Notes: generated by a model from the sequence alone, not told the origin. 53,007 bases of DNA from Streptosporangiales bacterium (GCA_009379995.1 WHSR01000028.1:1-53007); one strand, 5' to 3'; positions 32,417 to 42,587 are shown, numbered from the stretch's first letter. A program made the numbers and translations.

Positions 32417-33979
32417 GTGACCACACTCAGCCTCAGCACAACCCCTGTCGGTTCGCTCGCGGTCGACGCTCTCGTCATCGGGATCGTCGCCGCGCCAACG
32501 GGACCGCGCGCCGCACCCGGCGCGGAAGGCATCGACGACGCGCTCGGCAACCGGCTCACCCCAATGCTGCAGACCATGCGCGCGGAGGCGAAGGCCGAAG
32601 AGGTCACCAAGATTCCGACGCTGGACGCGGTGGGCGCACCCCTCATCGTCGCGGTTGGGCTGGGCCCAGAGCCGTCCCCGGAGCCGCCCGCTGGGTCCGG
32701 GTACGACCTCGAGCTGCTCCGGCGGGCCGCGGGTGCCGCAACCCGGGCGCTCGCCGGAGCCAAGAGCGTGGCCCTGGCGCTACCTGCCCGTACCGCCGCC
32801 GAGACGGCCGCGGTGGCCGAGGGCGCGCTGCTCGGCAACTACGCCTTCCTGCGCTACCGCACCGGCGGCGAGCAGAAGGCGCCGGTCGAGGACGTCACGG
32901 TGGTTACCCAAACGGCCGGCAACGAGACGGCGGGCGAGACGGGCGAGACCGCGACCGCCGGCGCGGAGGACGTGTCGGCGGCGCTGCAGCGGGCCGAGGT
33001 GATCTCCTCGGCGGTCGGACTCGCCCGGGACCTGGTCAACACCCCTCCATGCGACCTGTATCCGCAGGGCTTCGCGGAGATCGCCCAGACGACAGCGGCC
33101 GAGGCCGGCCTCCAGGTGGAGGTGCTCGACGAGCACGCCCTCGCCGACGGAGGTTACGGCGGAATCCTGGGGGTCGGCCAGGGATCCAGCCGTCCGCCTC
33201 GACTCGTGCGTCTCGCCTACGCCCACCCGGAGGCCACGAGGATGCTCGTCCTGGTGGGTAAGGGCATCACCTTCGACTCGGGCGGCCTTTCCCTCAAGCC
33301 CTCGTCGTCCATGGACTGGATGAAATCCGACATGGGCGGCGCCGCGACGGTGCTGGGCGCAGTCTCGGCGGCCGCGCGGCTGCGGCTGCGCGTCAACGTC
33401 GTGGGCTACCTCCCCCTCGCGGAGAACATGCCCAGCGGTACCGCCCAGCGCCCCTCCGACGTTCTGCGGACGTACGGGGGCACCACTGTCGAAGTGCTCA
33501 ACACCGACGCCGAGGGACGGCTCGTCCTCGCCGACACGCTTGCCCGGGCCGCGCAGGATCGGCCCGACCTGATCGTCGATGCCGCGACGCTGACCGGGGC
33601 GCAGATGGTCGCCCTGGGAACCCGCACGGCGGCGGTGATGGCGAACGACGACGACGTACGGGAACGCGTGGTCCAGGCGGCGGAGCGAGCCGGCGAGTCG
33701 ATGTGGCCGATGCCGCTCCCCGAGGAGCTGCGCAAGAGCCTAGACTCCTCCGTCGCCGACATCGCGAACGTGGCGAACGACCGGTGGGCGGGGATGCTGG
33801 TCGCCGGTGTCTTCCTGCGCGAGTTCGTTCCCGCCGACGTGCGGTGGGCACACCTCGACATCGCCGGACCGTCCTTCAACCAGGGTGAGCCGTACGGCTA
33901 TACGCCTAAGGGGGGTACCGGAGCGGGTACCAGGACATTGATCCAGATCGCCGACGATCTGGCGGCCGGGCGACTTTGA
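32417..33979 (+). CDS. pepA: Leucyl aminopeptidase (M17, PepA)
   Basis: A 520-residue M17 aminopeptidase. The C-terminal catalytic domain (about 220-520) has VGKGITFDSGGLSLKPSSSM, with the active-site Lys and metal Asp, and NTDAEGRLVLADTL, the family signature with metal ligands and catalytic Arg. The N-terminal ~200 residues are the less conserved macro-like domain. It is a hexameric, two-metal enzyme that removes N-terminal residues from peptides. The gene keeps its M. tuberculosis position (pepB, Rv2213). The GTG start is probably leaderless. Confidence 0.94.
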   Translation: MTTLSLSTTPVGSLAVDALVIGIVAAPTGPRAAPGAEGIDDALGNRLTPMLQTMRAEAKAEEVTKIPTLDAVGAPLIVAVGLGPEPSPEPPAGSGYDLELLRRAAGAATRALAGAKSVALALPARTAAETAAVAEGALLGNYAFLRYRTGGEQKAPVEDVTVVTQTAGNETAGETGETATAGAEDVSAALQRAEVISSAVGLARDLVNTPPCDLYPQGFAEIAQTTAAEAGLQVEVLDEHALADGGYGGILGVGQGSSRPPRLVRLAYAHPEATRMLVLVGKGITFDSGGLSLKPSSSMDWMKSDMGGAATVLGAVSAAARLRLRVNVVGYLPLAENMPSGTAQRPSDVLRTYGGTTVEVLNTDAEGRLVLADTLARAAQDRPDLIVDAATLTGAQMVALGTRTAAVMANDDDVRERVVQAAERAGESMWPMPLPEELRKSLDSSVADIANVANDRWAGMLVAGVFLREFVPADVRWAHLDIAGPSFNQGEPYGYTPKGGTGAGTRTLIQIADDLAAGRL

Positions 33980-34057
33980 CCGGGACGCCGGTTATCCGGT
34001 CCGGCCTGACAAGTGGAAAGATGGCCTGCACAGACCGATTCCCACAAGGAGCGTTCC

Positions 34058-35437
34058 GTGGCGAATAGCAGCAGCCCCTACGACGTCGTCGTCCTCGGCG
34101 GGGGCAGCGGTGGTTACGCCTGCGCTCTCCGGGCGGCCGAACTCGGCATGAGCGTCGCCCTCGTCGAGAAGGACAAGGTGGGCGGCACCTGCCTGCATCG
34201 TGGCTGCATACCTACCAAGGCGCTGCTCCACGCGGCCGAGGTCGCCGACCAGATCCGGGAGAGCGAGGTCTTCGGCATCAAGGCGTCCCTCGAGGCCGTC
34301 GATATGGCGGGGGTCAACGCCTACAAGGACAAGGTGGTCAGCCGGCTCTGGAAGGGCCTTCAGGGGTTGCTCAAGAGCCGTGGGATCACCGTGGTCGAGG
34401 GTGAGGGCCGGTTGACCGGGCCCACGGCCGTCCAGGTCGGGGACGACACGTACGAGGGAAGGCATGTCGTCCTGGCGACCGGTTCCGCCCCCAAGACCCT
34501 CCCCGGGCTGGACCTCGACGGCGAACGGATCATCTCCAGCGACGAGGGCCTTCGGCTCGCCGAGGTGCCCCGCTCCGCGGTGATCCTCGGCGGCGGAATC
34601 ATCGGGGTCGAGTTCGCCAGCCTGTGGCGTTCCCTCGGCGCCGAGGTGCACATCGTGGAGATGCTCCCGCACCTGCTGCCCGCCGAGGACGAGTCCAGCT
34701 CCAAGCTGCTGGAGCGGGCGTTCCGCCGCCGCGGGATCAAGTTCGAGGTGGGTACCCGCTTCGAGGGCGCGAAGGTGACCGACGAAGGGGTCCAGGTCAC
34801 CATCGAGGGCGGCAAGACCCTGGAGGCCGAGCTCCTGCTCGTCGCGGTGGGTCGCGGTCCGGTCTCCCAGGACCTCGGCTACGAGCAGGCAGGCGTCGAG
34901 ATGGAGCGCGGCTTCGTGAAGGTGGACGGGCACTGCCGCACGAACGTCCCGACCATCTCGGCCATCGGTGACCTCATACCTACCTGGCAGCTCGCACACG
35001 TCGGGTTCGGCGAAGGCATCCTGGTGGCCGAGCGCCTCGGCGGCCTGAACCCGGTCCCGATCGACCACGACGGTGTGCCCCGCGTCACCTACTCCGAGCC
35101 GGAGGTCGCCTCCGTCGGGATCACCTCGGCCGAGGCCCGGGCGCGCGGCCACGAGATCACGGAGTTCACCTACGACCTCGCCGGCAACGGCAAGAGCCAG
35201 ATTTTGCAGACCCAGGGCGCGGTGAAGATCATCTCTGCCAAGGACGGGCCGGTCCTCGGTGTCCACATGGTCGGCAGCCGTGTCAGCGAGCTCAGTGCCG
35301 AGGCCCAGCTCATCACCAACTGGGAGGCGCTGCCGGCCGAGGTCGCCCAGCTCATCCACCCGCACCCGACGCAGTCCGAGGCCGTCGGCGAGGCCCATCT
35401 CGCGCTCGCCGGCAAACCGCTGCACGCCCACGGCTGA
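34058..35437 (+). CDS. lpdA: Dihydrolipoyl dehydrogenase (E3)
   Basis: A 459-residue flavoprotein. It has an N-terminal FAD motif [17 protein letters not shown], the redox disulfide Cys45/Cys50 in [14 protein letters not shown], a central NAD motif [14 protein letters not shown], and the C-terminal [12 protein letters not shown] with the catalytic His-Glu pair. It reoxidises dihydrolipoamide on 2-oxoacid dehydrogenases and the glycine cleavage H protein. GTG 34058 follows AAGGAGCG; an in-frame ATG at 34013 would add 15 unlike residues. It is followed after 31 bases by sucB, its E2 partner. Confidence 0.95.
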   Translation: MANSSSPYDVVVLGGGSGGYACALRAAELGMSVALVEKDKVGGTCLHRGCIPTKALLHAAEVADQIRESEVFGIKASLEAVDMAGVNAYKDKVVSRLWKGLQGLLKSRGITVVEGEGRLTGPTAVQVGDDTYEGRHVVLATGSAPKTLPGLDLDGERIISSDEGLRLAEVPRSAVILGGGIIGVEFASLWRSLGAEVHIVEMLPHLLPAEDESSSKLLERAFRRRGIKFEVGTRFEGAKVTDEGVQVTIEGGKTLEAELLLVAVGRGPVSQDLGYEQAGVEMERGFVKVDGHCRTNVPTISAIGDLIPTWQLAHVGFGEGILVAERLGGLNPVPIDHDGVPRVTYSEPEVASVGITSAEARARGHEITEFTYDLAGNGKSQILQTQGAVKIISAKDGPVLGVHMVGSRVSELSAEAQLITNWEALPAEVAQLIHPHPTQSEAVGEAHLALAGKPLHAHG

Positions 35438-35468
35438 TCCCCGCCATTCAGAAGGAGTCGCTGACAAC

Positions 35469-37037
35469 ATGCCGGTCTCCGTCACGATGCCCCGCCTCGG
35501 TGAGAGCGTGACCGAGGGCACCGTCACCCGGTGGCTGAAAAAAGAAGGTGACCACGTCGAGGCCGACGAACCGCTGCTGGAGATCTCGACCGAGAAGGTC
35601 GACACGGAGATCCCCTCGCCCTCCTCCGGCGTTCTGCGGCAGATCTCTGTCACAGAGGACGAGACCGTCGAGGTGGGAGCCGAGCTCGCCGTGATCGAGG
35701 AGGACGGCGAGGCCGCGGCTCCGGCCGGGGTCCCGGCCGAGCGGCCCGCCCCCGAGCCGGAAAGCCCCGCTCCCGAGCCCGAGCCGGCCGCGGCGGAATC
35801 GCACCTGGAGCCCCCCGCGCCCCCGCCCGCTCCGCCGGCCACCCCCGAGCAGCCAGCTGCCGAGGAGCGTCCCGCGCCGCCCGCGGAGGAACGTCCGGCG
35901 GCCGAGGCTCCACCGCCTCCACCCAGCCCGGTCCCCGAGCGACCCGCCGCCGAGCAGGCACCCCCCCAGCCACAGCCGGCGCCGGAACCGGGTCCGCAGG
36001 AGCCGACGCAGCCGGCACCGCCGACGCCGCTGCCTACGGCGACCGGTGAGGCACCCTACGTGACACCCCTGGTCCGCAAGCTCGCCGCCGAGCACGGCGT
36101 CGACCTGTCCAAGGTCGAGGGCACCGGGGTCGGCGGCCGGGTACGCAAGCAGGACGTGCTGGAGGCCGCCCGGGCGCAGCAGGCCGAACGGGAGGCCCCC
36201 GCGCAGATCACCGAAGCGCCGGCACCCGAACCCGCCGCACCAGCTGCCGCACCAGCTGCCACAACCGCCGCGCAGCCTCGTCCGCAGGCGGTGCCGCCGG
36301 AGGCGGCGGCACCGCGCGGACGTACCGAGAGGATGACCCGGATCCGTCAGGTCATCGCTCAGCGGATGGTCGAGTCCCTGCAGGTGTCGGCCCAGCTCAC
36401 CACGGTGGTCGAGGCGGACGTGACCAAGATCGCACGGCTGCGCGAGCGGGCCAAGCGGGACTTCGAGGCCCGCGAGGGAGTGAAGCTGTCCTTCCTTCCG
36501 TTCTTCGCGCTGGCCACGGTCGAGGCCCTCAAGGTTCACCCGAAGCTCAACGCGGTCATCGACACCGAGAAGAACGAGATCACCTACCACGATGCCGAGC
36601 ACCTCGGCATGGCGGTGGACACCGAAAGGGGCCTGCTCGTACCGGTGATCCGCGACGCCGGGGACCTCAGCCTGGTCGGCCTGGCGCGGAAAATCACCGA
36701 CGTGGCCGAACGCACCCGTTCCGGGCATATCCAGCCCGACGAGCTGAGCGGAGGCACCTTCACGCTCACCAACACGGGCAGCCGCGGCGCGCTCATCGAC
36801 ACACCGGTCATCAACCAACCACAGGTCGGCATCCTCGGCACCGGCTCGGTGGTCAAGCGCCCAGTTGTCATCGACGACCCGGAGCTCGGCGAGGTCATCG
36901 CCGTACGCTCGATGATCTACCTGTCGCTGACGTACGACCATCGTCTCGTCGACGGCGCCGACGCGGCACGGTTCCTCGGCACCCTCAGGACGCGACTGGA
37001 GGAGGGAAGCTTCGAGGCGGAGCTTGGCCTCCTCTGA
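35469..37037 (+). CDS. sucB: 2-oxoacid dehydrogenase dihydrolipoyl acyltransferase (E2), SucB/DlaT type
   Basis: A 522-residue E2 component. It has one lipoyl domain (1-80, lipoyl Lys43 in STEKVDTE), a long Pro/Glu/Ala linker (about 85-190), a peripheral-subunit-binding domain ([20 protein letters not shown]) and a catalytic acyltransferase domain ending with DHRLVDG (His491, Asp495). It transfers succinyl or acetyl groups to CoA; the orthologous place in M. tuberculosis holds dlaT. The ATG follows AGAAGGAG. Its lipoyl group would be made by LipB and LipA, encoded downstream. The acyl specificity is uncertain. Confidence 0.93.
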   Translation: MPVSVTMPRLGESVTEGTVTRWLKKEGDHVEADEPLLEISTEKVDTEIPSPSSGVLRQISVTEDETVEVGAELAVIEEDGEAAAPAGVPAERPAPEPESPAPEPEPAAAESHLEPPAPPPAPPATPEQPAAEERPAPPAEERPAAEAPPPPPSPVPERPAAEQAPPQPQPAPEPGPQEPTQPAPPTPLPTATGEAPYVTPLVRKLAAEHGVDLSKVEGTGVGGRVRKQDVLEAARAQQAEREAPAQITEAPAPEPAAPAAAPAATTAAQPRPQAVPPEAAAPRGRTERMTRIRQVIAQRMVESLQVSAQLTTVVEADVTKIARLRERAKRDFEAREGVKLSFLPFFALATVEALKVHPKLNAVIDTEKNEITYHDAEHLGMAVDTERGLLVPVIRDAGDLSLVGLARKITDVAERTRSGHIQPDELSGGTFTLTNTGSRGALIDTPVINQPQVGILGTGSVVKRPVVIDDPELGEVIAVRSMIYLSLTYDHRLVDGADAARFLGTLRTRLEEGSFEAELGLL

Positions 37038-37054
37038 CCAGAGGGGTCGAAGCC

Positions 37055-37951
37055 GTGAAGATCGCCGTCACGGGCTCCTCCGGCCTCGTCGGCTCTGCGC
37101 TGGTGCGGGCGCTGCGCGCGGACGGGCACGAGGTGCTCCGCCTGGTGCGCCGTACGGCACAGGCAGCGGACGAGGTGACCTGGGATCCGGCCGCCGGCGA
37201 GCTGCGCGGTGAGGACCTGCACGGGGTGCAGGCGGCGGTGAACCTTGCCGGCGCGGGCATCGGCGATCGCCGCTTGACCCCCGCCTACCGGGACAAGGTG
37301 CTTGCCAGCAGGATCGGTGCCACGACAACGCTCGCCCGCACGATGGCGGCCCTGCGCCCCAGACCGTCGGTGCTGCTGTCGGGCTCGGCGGTCGGCTGGT
37401 ACGGCGACCCCGGCAACCGCGAGGTCGACGAGACGGAACCGCCCGGTTCGGGGTTCATCCCCGACATGGTGCGGCAGTGGGAGGCGGCGACCGCGCCGGC
37501 GGAGGACGCCGGCATCCGCGTCGTCCACCTGCGCAGCGGGATCGTGCTGTCGGCGTCCGGCGGAGCCTTGGCGAAGGTGCTGCCGCTGTTCCGGCTCGGG
37601 CTCGGCGGCAGGCTGGGATCAGGGCGGCAGTACATGAGCTGGATCTCGCTGCCGGACGAGGTGGGCGCGATCGGCTTCCTGCTGACGGCGGGCGGGGTAT
37701 CCGGGCCGGTCAATCTGACCACACCGCACCCGGTCACCAACGCCGTGTACACCCGGGCGATCGGGCGGGTCCTGGGACGCCCGACGCTCTTCGCCGTCCC
37801 AGGTTTCGCTTTGCGCCTGGCGCTGGGTGGGTTCGCGGAGGAGGTGCTGGCCCGACGACGCGTGCTGCCGCGGCGGCTGCTGGAGGCCGGGTACCCGTTC
37901 CAGCATCCCGACATCGACGACGCGCTACGGGCCGTGATAGGAGGGCCATGA
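37055..37951 (+). CDS. TIGR01777-family epimerase-like protein (SDR fold)
   Basis: A 298-residue atypical short-chain dehydrogenase-like protein. The nucleotide loop GSSGLVGSALVRAL is at the N-terminus, and the family motifs VNLAGAGIGDRRLT, LLSGSAVGWYG and a C-terminal DUF1731-type segment (FAVPGFALRLALGGFAEEVL) are clear. Members bind NAD(P), but their substrate is unknown. It starts 17 bases after sucB with GTG and overlaps the next gene by four bases. M. tuberculosis Rv2216 is the positional homolog. Confidence 0.9.
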   Translation: MKIAVTGSSGLVGSALVRALRADGHEVLRLVRRTAQAADEVTWDPAAGELRGEDLHGVQAAVNLAGAGIGDRRLTPAYRDKVLASRIGATTTLARTMAALRPRPSVLLSGSAVGWYGDPGNREVDETEPPGSGFIPDMVRQWEAATAPAEDAGIRVVHLRSGIVLSASGGALAKVLPLFRLGLGGRLGSGRQYMSWISLPDEVGAIGFLLTAGGVSGPVNLTTPHPVTNAVYTRAIGRVLGRPTLFAVPGFALRLALGGFAEEVLARRRVLPRRLLEAGYPFQHPDIDDALRAVIGGP

Positions 37952-38682
37952 CACAGCCCACGGGAGGGACGCACGTCGTCGCGATAGGCGGCGGCGCCTT
38001 CGAGTCCGACGGGCGGTTCGGGATGCGGCCGAGCCCGCTGCTGCGCTACGCGCTCGAGCTCACCGGCCGGGACCGTCCCAGACTGTGCGTGCTCGCCACG
38101 GCGCTGGGCGACCCGGCCAGCCTCATCGGCGCCAGCTACGCGGCCTTCTCCGGCCGCGACGTCCAGCTGAGCCATCTGGCGCTGTTCCCCATGCCGAACG
38201 TCGACGACCTGCGCGCGCACGTCCTCGGCCAGGACGCCGTGTTCGTCGGCGGAGGGAGCGTGGCGAACCTGCTGGCGCTGTGGCGGCTGCACGGACTCGA
38301 CGAGATCTTCCACGAGGCGTGGCGGGCTGGCGTGGTCCTCTGCGGGGAGAGCGCCGGATCGATCTGCTGGCACGTCGGCGGCACCACCGACTCGTTCGGG
38401 CCGACGCTCCGGCCGGTCACGAACGGGCTCGGGCTGCTGCCCTACGGCAACGGCGTGCACTACGACGGCGAGGAGCAGCGTCGCCCGCTGCTGCAGAAGC
38501 TGGTGGCCGAGGGCGTGCTGCCCGTCTCGTACGCCGCCGACAACGGGGTCGGCCTGCACTATCTCGGCACCGACCTCGAGAGGGCGGTGTCGACCCGCGA
38601 GGGCGCCGCCGCGTACCGGGTCGAACCGGACGGCACGGGCGGCGTCCGGGAGACCCGCATCGAGCCGCTCCTGCTCAGCTGA
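37948..38682 (+). CDS. Peptidase S51 family protein (dipeptidase E / cyanophycinase-like)
   Basis: A 244-residue class-I-glutamine-amidotransferase-fold hydrolase. The nucleophile elbow is CGESAGSICW, with Ser in GxSAG, preceded by VFVGGGSVANLLALWRLHGL as in peptidase E. It probably cleaves acidic dipeptides or is a related hydrolase. ATG 37948 overlaps the TIGR01777 stop (ATGA); the open frame upstream is a shadow. Its last eight bases overlap the convergent membrane-protein gene. Confidence 0.87.
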   Translation: MTQPTGGTHVVAIGGGAFESDGRFGMRPSPLLRYALELTGRDRPRLCVLATALGDPASLIGASYAAFSGRDVQLSHLALFPMPNVDDLRAHVLGQDAVFVGGGSVANLLALWRLHGLDEIFHEAWRAGVVLCGESAGSICWHVGGTTDSFGPTLRPVTNGLGLLPYGNGVHYDGEEQRRPLLQKLVAEGVLPVSYAADNGVGLHYLGTDLERAVSTREGAAAYRVEPDGTGGVRETRIEPLLLS

Positions 38683-39145
38683 GCACCGTGTGCGCGGCGA
38701 TGCCGAGGATCATGTTGGCGCCGACGAGTGCGATCAACGCGCAGGCGGCCCGCCGGAAGGCTCGATGGAGCGACGGAAGCTCCGCGGGCAGCGCGAAGAG
38801 CCGGGCCGGCCACAGCCGCCACGACACATAACCGAAGAGGGTCGCGGCGCACCCGAACAGCACCGCCTTGGCGACCACCAGGACGAGCCATCCCGTCCCG
38901 GGCGATCGGTCGACGTAGGCCAGGGCGACGAGCCCGGCCCCGGTCAGCGCGAGCGCGGCGCACATGCCGAGAACGGCCCAGCGGGCGCCGGCCCCGAGCA
39001 CGGTGGCCAACTCCTCGTACCGCTCCAGGCCGAGCAGCCTGGCGGCACGGGGCTGGACGACGGCGATGCTGTAGGCCATGGCCCCGAGCCAGACCGAACC
39101 CACCACGGCGTGGGCGGCGGTGAGAACGAAGGTGACGACCGACAC
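38675..39145 (-). CDS. Membrane protein, CopD-like
   Basis: A 156-residue protein with four hydrophobic segments: near residues 3-25, 50-75, 83-105 and 130-150. Its pattern (AHAVVGSVWLGAMAYSIAV and the spaced Trp and His residues) resembles CopD or similar four-helix membrane proteins, but no clear metal motif is seen. GTG 39145 is preferred because TAGTCT lies seven bases upstream; a start at 39178 would add eleven basic residues. Its function is unknown. Confidence 0.65.
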   Translation of the reverse strand: MSVVTFVLTAAHAVVGSVWLGAMAYSIAVVQPRAARLLGLERYEELATVLGAGARWAVLGMCAALALTGAGLVALAYVDRSPGTGWLVLVVAKAVLFGCAATLFGYVSWRLWPARLFALPAELPSLHRAFRRAACALIALVGANMILGIAAHTVLS

Positions 39146-39241
39146 CGCCCGGAGACTACCTTGCCGGCCCGCAAGCACACGCGGACAACTTGCGGGAAAC
39201 CTAGGTGTGTGGGTCAGTCCCGATTATGCCACACTCAGGAT

Positions 39242-39511
39242 ATGAGCCACTCAGATCGTTATTCCGCTGAGCTTGGCGATCGCGGTCGGCTCGTCCTTCC
39301 CGCCGCAGTACGACGTCGACTCAAGCTCGCAAAAGGCGATCGCCTCTTGATCTCCTTCGAGCGTGACGGCAGCTTGCGCGTCGAAAGCGCACGTGCTCAG
39401 GCCGAGCGGCTACGGGGCCTGCTTCGGGACATCGAGCCGGATCGTCGCCTTTCCGAGGAGCTCATCGCCGAGCGACGCGCCGAGGCGAGAGACGAGAATC
39501 ACCGGCGATGA
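39242..39511 (+). CDS. AbrB/MazE-type antitoxin
   Basis: An 89-residue protein. The N-terminal swapped-hairpin AbrB domain (YSAELGDRGRLVLPAAVRRR then LKLAKGDRLLISFERDGSL) binds DNA, and the charged C-terminal helix (SEELIAERRAEARDENHRR) probably wraps the toxin. It overlaps the PIN-domain toxin gene by four bases. Such antitoxins usually repress their own operon, but I saw no obvious operator. Confidence 0.88.
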   Translation: MSHSDRYSAELGDRGRLVLPAAVRRRLKLAKGDRLLISFERDGSLRVESARAQAERLRGLLRDIEPDRRLSEELIAERRAEARDENHRR

Positions 39512-39909
39512 CGGTGGCCGTGCTGGACGCCTCGGCCTTCCTTGCGTACCTGCGCGACGAGAACGGAGCCGAACGGGTCGTCGACGCGCTCGGGGAGGGC
39601 TGTGTGATCAGCGCCGCCAACTGGGCAGAGGTCCTGACCAAGGTGGCGGATCTCGGCCAGGACCCAGCGGCCTTCGAGGACCAGATCGCGGACGAGGGCC
39701 TGCTGGGCGGCGCGCTGGAGGTTGTTGCGCTGGAGCCTGGGGACGCGGTAACGATCGCACGCCTTCGATCCGGCACCCGCAGCGCTGGGCTGTCCCTCGA
39801 CGATAGGGCGTGCCTCGCTCTCGCCCTGCGCCGGGGCCTTCCCGCGCTTACCGCCGACCACGCGTGGACGCGCCTTGACCTCGACGTCAACGTCCAGGCA
39901 GTGCGCTGA
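39508..39909 (+). CDS. vapC: PIN-domain toxin, VapC family
   Basis: A 133-residue PIN nuclease. The acidic active-site residues are visible: Asp7 in VLDASAFLAYL, Glu in NWAEVLTK, Asp in SLDDRACLALAL and Asp in LTADHAWTRL. VapC toxins cut tRNA or rRNA and are neutralised by the partner antitoxin encoded just upstream (ATGA overlap). The pairing with an AbrB/MazE-type antitoxin is common. The module stands between the CopD-like gene and lipB. Confidence 0.9.
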   Translation: MTVAVLDASAFLAYLRDENGAERVVDALGEGCVISAANWAEVLTKVADLGQDPAAFEDQIADEGLLGGALEVVALEPGDAVTIARLRSGTRSAGLSLDDRACLALALRRGLPALTADHAWTRLDLDVNVQAVR

Positions 39910-39969
39910 CCCCGGCACGCCCGGCAAGATCCTGGAGGTGCGCGCAACGGGCGCGCGGGCACCCGGGCG

Positions 39970-39975
39970 TAGGCT
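39970..39975 (+). promoter_or_regulatory. Leaderless -10 element for lipB
   Basis: TAGGCT, six bases before the GTG start of lipB, matching the same spacing at ctaG, tusA-like, DUF3043 and pepA. Confidence 0.5.
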
Positions 39976-39981
39976 GGGCAC

Positions 39982-40662
39982 GTGAGTGAGCTGGCCTTTG
40001 TGCATCTCGGTTTCGGTGAGCGCGCGGTCCCGTACCAGGACGCGTGGGAGGAGCAGCGTCGGCTGCACGGGCAGCGGATCGCCGACCAGATCCCGGACAC
40101 CTGCCTGCTGCTGGAGCACCCGCCGGTCTACACGGCGGGCAAACGTACCCAGCCCCTGGATCGCCCGGTCGACGGCGCTCCGGTGATCGACGTCGACAGG
40201 GGCGGCAGGATCACCTGGCACGGGCCGGGGCAGCTGGTCGGCTACCCCATCGTCAAGCTCCCCGACCCGATCGATGTGGTCGCCTACGTTCGCACGATCG
40301 AGGAGGCGCTGATCCGCACCTGCGCCGAGCTTGGAGTCGCGGCGGGCAGGATCGACGGTCGCAGCGGCGTGTGGCTGCCCGCCGATCCCGCACGGGGCCT
40401 CCAGGACCGCAAGGTCGCGGCGATCGGCATCCGGGTTTCCCGCGGCGTCACCATGCACGGGTTCGCGCTCAACTGCGACTGCGACCTGTCCTGGTACGAC
40501 CGCATAGTGCCCTGCGGGATCAGTGACGCCGGGATGACCTCGCTGTCCCAGGAGACGGGCCGGCAGGTGACGGTGCGGGAGGTGATCCCGGCGGTCGAAC
40601 GGCATCTCGCCGAGGTCCTCAGCGCCACGCTGGACCGGGACGTTCCGGTGCCGTCGGCCTGA
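39982..40662 (+). CDS. lipB: Lipoyl(octanoyl) transferase
   Basis: A 226-residue LipB. The catalytic pair is visible: Lys144 in [20 protein letters not shown] and Cys178 in [33 protein letters not shown] is the family signature. It moves octanoyl groups from acyl carrier protein to lipoyl domains, which LipA then sulfurates. The GTG is probably leaderless. LipA lies about 1.9 kb downstream, separated by two genes not found between them in M. tuberculosis. Confidence 0.94.
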   Translation: MSELAFVHLGFGERAVPYQDAWEEQRRLHGQRIADQIPDTCLLLEHPPVYTAGKRTQPLDRPVDGAPVIDVDRGGRITWHGPGQLVGYPIVKLPDPIDVVAYVRTIEEALIRTCAELGVAAGRIDGRSGVWLPADPARGLQDRKVAAIGIRVSRGVTMHGFALNCDCDLSWYDRIVPCGISDAGMTSLSQETGRQVTVREVIPAVERHLAEVLSATLDRDVPVPSA

Positions 40663-40674
40663 GGCGACCTCGGG

Positions 40675-41514
40675 ATGGATCCGGCCACCGCCCCCGGACG
40701 TTCGGCGCCGCCCGGCACGACGCGGCTCTCCAGGACGCTGACCACGACGCTCGTGGCCGTGTGGGCGATCGCGGCGGCGGCGACGCTCGCCGCGCTTGTC
40801 GTACCGAACGAGGGATCGGCGCCGGGCAGCCTGACGCTGCTGGCCGCGGGGCTCCTCGTCACAGCGGTCACCGCGGTGGCGCTGGCCTTCGGGCTGTGGA
40901 GCTCGCTGCGGCTGCCGGTGAAGGCGGTCATCTACGCGCTCGGCTACAACGGGCTGATCGCGATCGTCAAGTTCACCCTGGCGCCGCAGGCTCTGTACGC
41001 GGCCAACCGGTCCAGCCCGTTCACCGACGTGCTGTGGAGCGAGCCGCAGCTAGGGGTGCCGCTCTCGGCGGTGTTCTTCTTCGTGCTGTACGCGGCCGTC
41101 TACGCGTTGATCTACCGGCACTACCGGAAGAAGGTCCGGGCGGCGCTGGACGTGAGCCGGCCGCCACGCCGACTGGCCGTCGTGGTCGCCGTGGCGGCGG
41201 CGGTCTTCGTGGCCGGCGCCGTGGTCCTCGCCGCCCTGATCCTTCCGGCGTTGGCCGGCCTGTTCTACCTCAGGTGGGTGTTCTCCTCCGGCGTTTCGTT
41301 GCTCATCGCGGCGGCTCTGGTGCTGGCGGTTGCGCTGGCGACCCGGGTGTTCGCCTCGGCCGCCGACCGGGCAGTGCTCGTCCGCGACGTCACCGTGTTG
41401 ACGTCGTTCTTCTGGCTAAGTCTGGCCCTTCTCGCGCTGTACCACCTGCTGTGGGTGGTCTATCTGCTGGTGCTCGTCACCGTGTGGCCGCTCCGCGTCG
41501 TCACCCCCAAGTAA
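40675..41514 (+). CDS. Multi-pass membrane protein, unknown function
   Basis: A 279-residue integral membrane protein with about six hydrophobic segments (e.g. LVAVWAIAAAATLAALVV, AVFFFVLYAAVYALIYRHY, ALIAAALVLAVALATRVF-like and ALLALYHLLWVVYLLVLVTV). The C-terminus may be periplasmic or short cytoplasmic. I recognise no family motif. It starts 12 bases after lipB and ends 12 bases before a UbiA prenyltransferase, so the three genes look like one unit. A role with the prenyltransferase is inferred only from position. Confidence 0.7.
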   Translation: MDPATAPGRSAPPGTTRLSRTLTTTLVAVWAIAAAATLAALVVPNEGSAPGSLTLLAAGLLVTAVTAVALAFGLWSSLRLPVKAVIYALGYNGLIAIVKFTLAPQALYAANRSSPFTDVLWSEPQLGVPLSAVFFFVLYAAVYALIYRHYRKKVRAALDVSRPPRRLAVVVAVAAAVFVAGAVVLAALILPALAGLFYLRWVFSSGVSLLIAAALVLAVALATRVFASAADRAVLVRDVTVLTSFFWLSLALLALYHLLWVVYLLVLVTVWPLRVVTPK

Positions 41515-41526
41515 GGGGGAACAGCG

Positions 41527-42519
41527 ATGAGCCACGCGATGAGGCACGCGCTGCTGTGGTGGACGATGCTCCGCTATCGCGTGGCGGTCATGCTGTGGCT
41601 ATTCCTGCTGCTCGGCACCGCCCGACACGGCGGGCTGGTCCATCTCGACCTCGCTGACTTGCTGGCGACGTGCGCGCTGGGCGCGGCGTACGTGTCGGCC
41701 ACCACTGTCAACGACATCGCCGACCGGGAGATCGACGCGATCAACCACCCGGACAGTAGGGGACGCCCCCTGGTCACCGGCCGGGCCAGCGAACGTGAGC
41801 TCTACGTGGTGCACGGCGGCTCGGCCGTTTTGGCTCTCGCCCTCGCCGCGGGGGTTGGCTGGACGGCGGTGCTGATAGTCCTCGCCTCGCTGCTCGTCGG
41901 TCACGCGTACTCGCTGCCGCCGCTGCGGCTGTCGTACCGGACGTTCCTGGCGCCGGTCACCCTGGCGGTCGCGTACGTGCTGCTGCCGTACCTGCTCGGC
42001 GTCACGGTCGCCGGTGGCCGTCCCGGCGAGGGCGACCGGCTGTTCGTCGCGGCCCTGCTCCTGCTGTTCGTCGGCCGGATAGTGGTCAAGGACTTCCGCG
42101 ACCGGCGGGGCGACGCGGCGCACGGCAAGCCGACCCTGCTGCTTCGGTTCGGCAAGGGCAGCACCTGCCTGGTCAGCGGCGCGGCGGTGGCGGCCGGCAA
42201 CGTCCTGCTGCTGCTGGCGCTGCGCCCGCATCCGGCCGTGGCGACGCTCCTCGAACTCTTCCTGGCGGGCGTCTACCTCATGCTGTGGCGTCTGTGGCGT
42301 GCCACGTCGCATGACGCCGAGCAGCTGTGCATCGGTGTGGCCGCCAAGATGGGGAACGGACTCCTCATCACCGTGCTCGGGCTGTTGGCCCTGGCCTCCG
42401 CCGACGCTGCGTTTCGGGACCAGCTGCTGTTCGGCCTGTCGATGGCCGCCGTATTCGGCGCCAGCTTCGTCGTACTGCTCACCCGGCCGGACCAGGCGGT
42501 GATCGGCTACCGCGGCTGA
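41527..42519 (+). CDS. UbiA-family prenyltransferase
   Basis: A 330-residue membrane enzyme with about nine hydrophobic segments. The two aspartate-rich motifs are N62DIADREID70 and [16 protein letters not shown] (about 187-202). Members attach prenyl chains to aromatic acceptors or to glycerol phosphates. The acceptor here is unknown. It is not a likely MenA because no menaquinone gene is close, though a paralog role is possible. It lies between lipB and lipA with an unknown membrane protein. Confidence 0.85.
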   Translation: MSHAMRHALLWWTMLRYRVAVMLWLFLLLGTARHGGLVHLDLADLLATCALGAAYVSATTVNDIADREIDAINHPDSRGRPLVTGRASERELYVVHGGSAVLALALAAGVGWTAVLIVLASLLVGHAYSLPPLRLSYRTFLAPVTLAVAYVLLPYLLGVTVAGGRPGEGDRLFVAALLLLFVGRIVVKDFRDRRGDAAHGKPTLLLRFGKGSTCLVSGAAVAAGNVLLLLALRPHPAVATLLELFLAGVYLMLWRLWRATSHDAEQLCIGVAAKMGNGLLITVLGLLALASADAAFRDQLLFGLSMAAVFGASFVVLLTRPDQAVIGYRG

Positions 42520-42587
42520 TCGACCCGGCACCACGCCGTAAGCTTGAAAGTGCCTACCGAGCAAGCAACCTTAGGGAGAGGTCCCTC

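Noticed and set aside
35448..36941. A 497-codon open frame antisense to sucB
   Set aside because: It lies opposite a clear E2 gene. Its Gly/Arg-rich composition is what GC-rich antisense DNA gives, and no family motif is seen.
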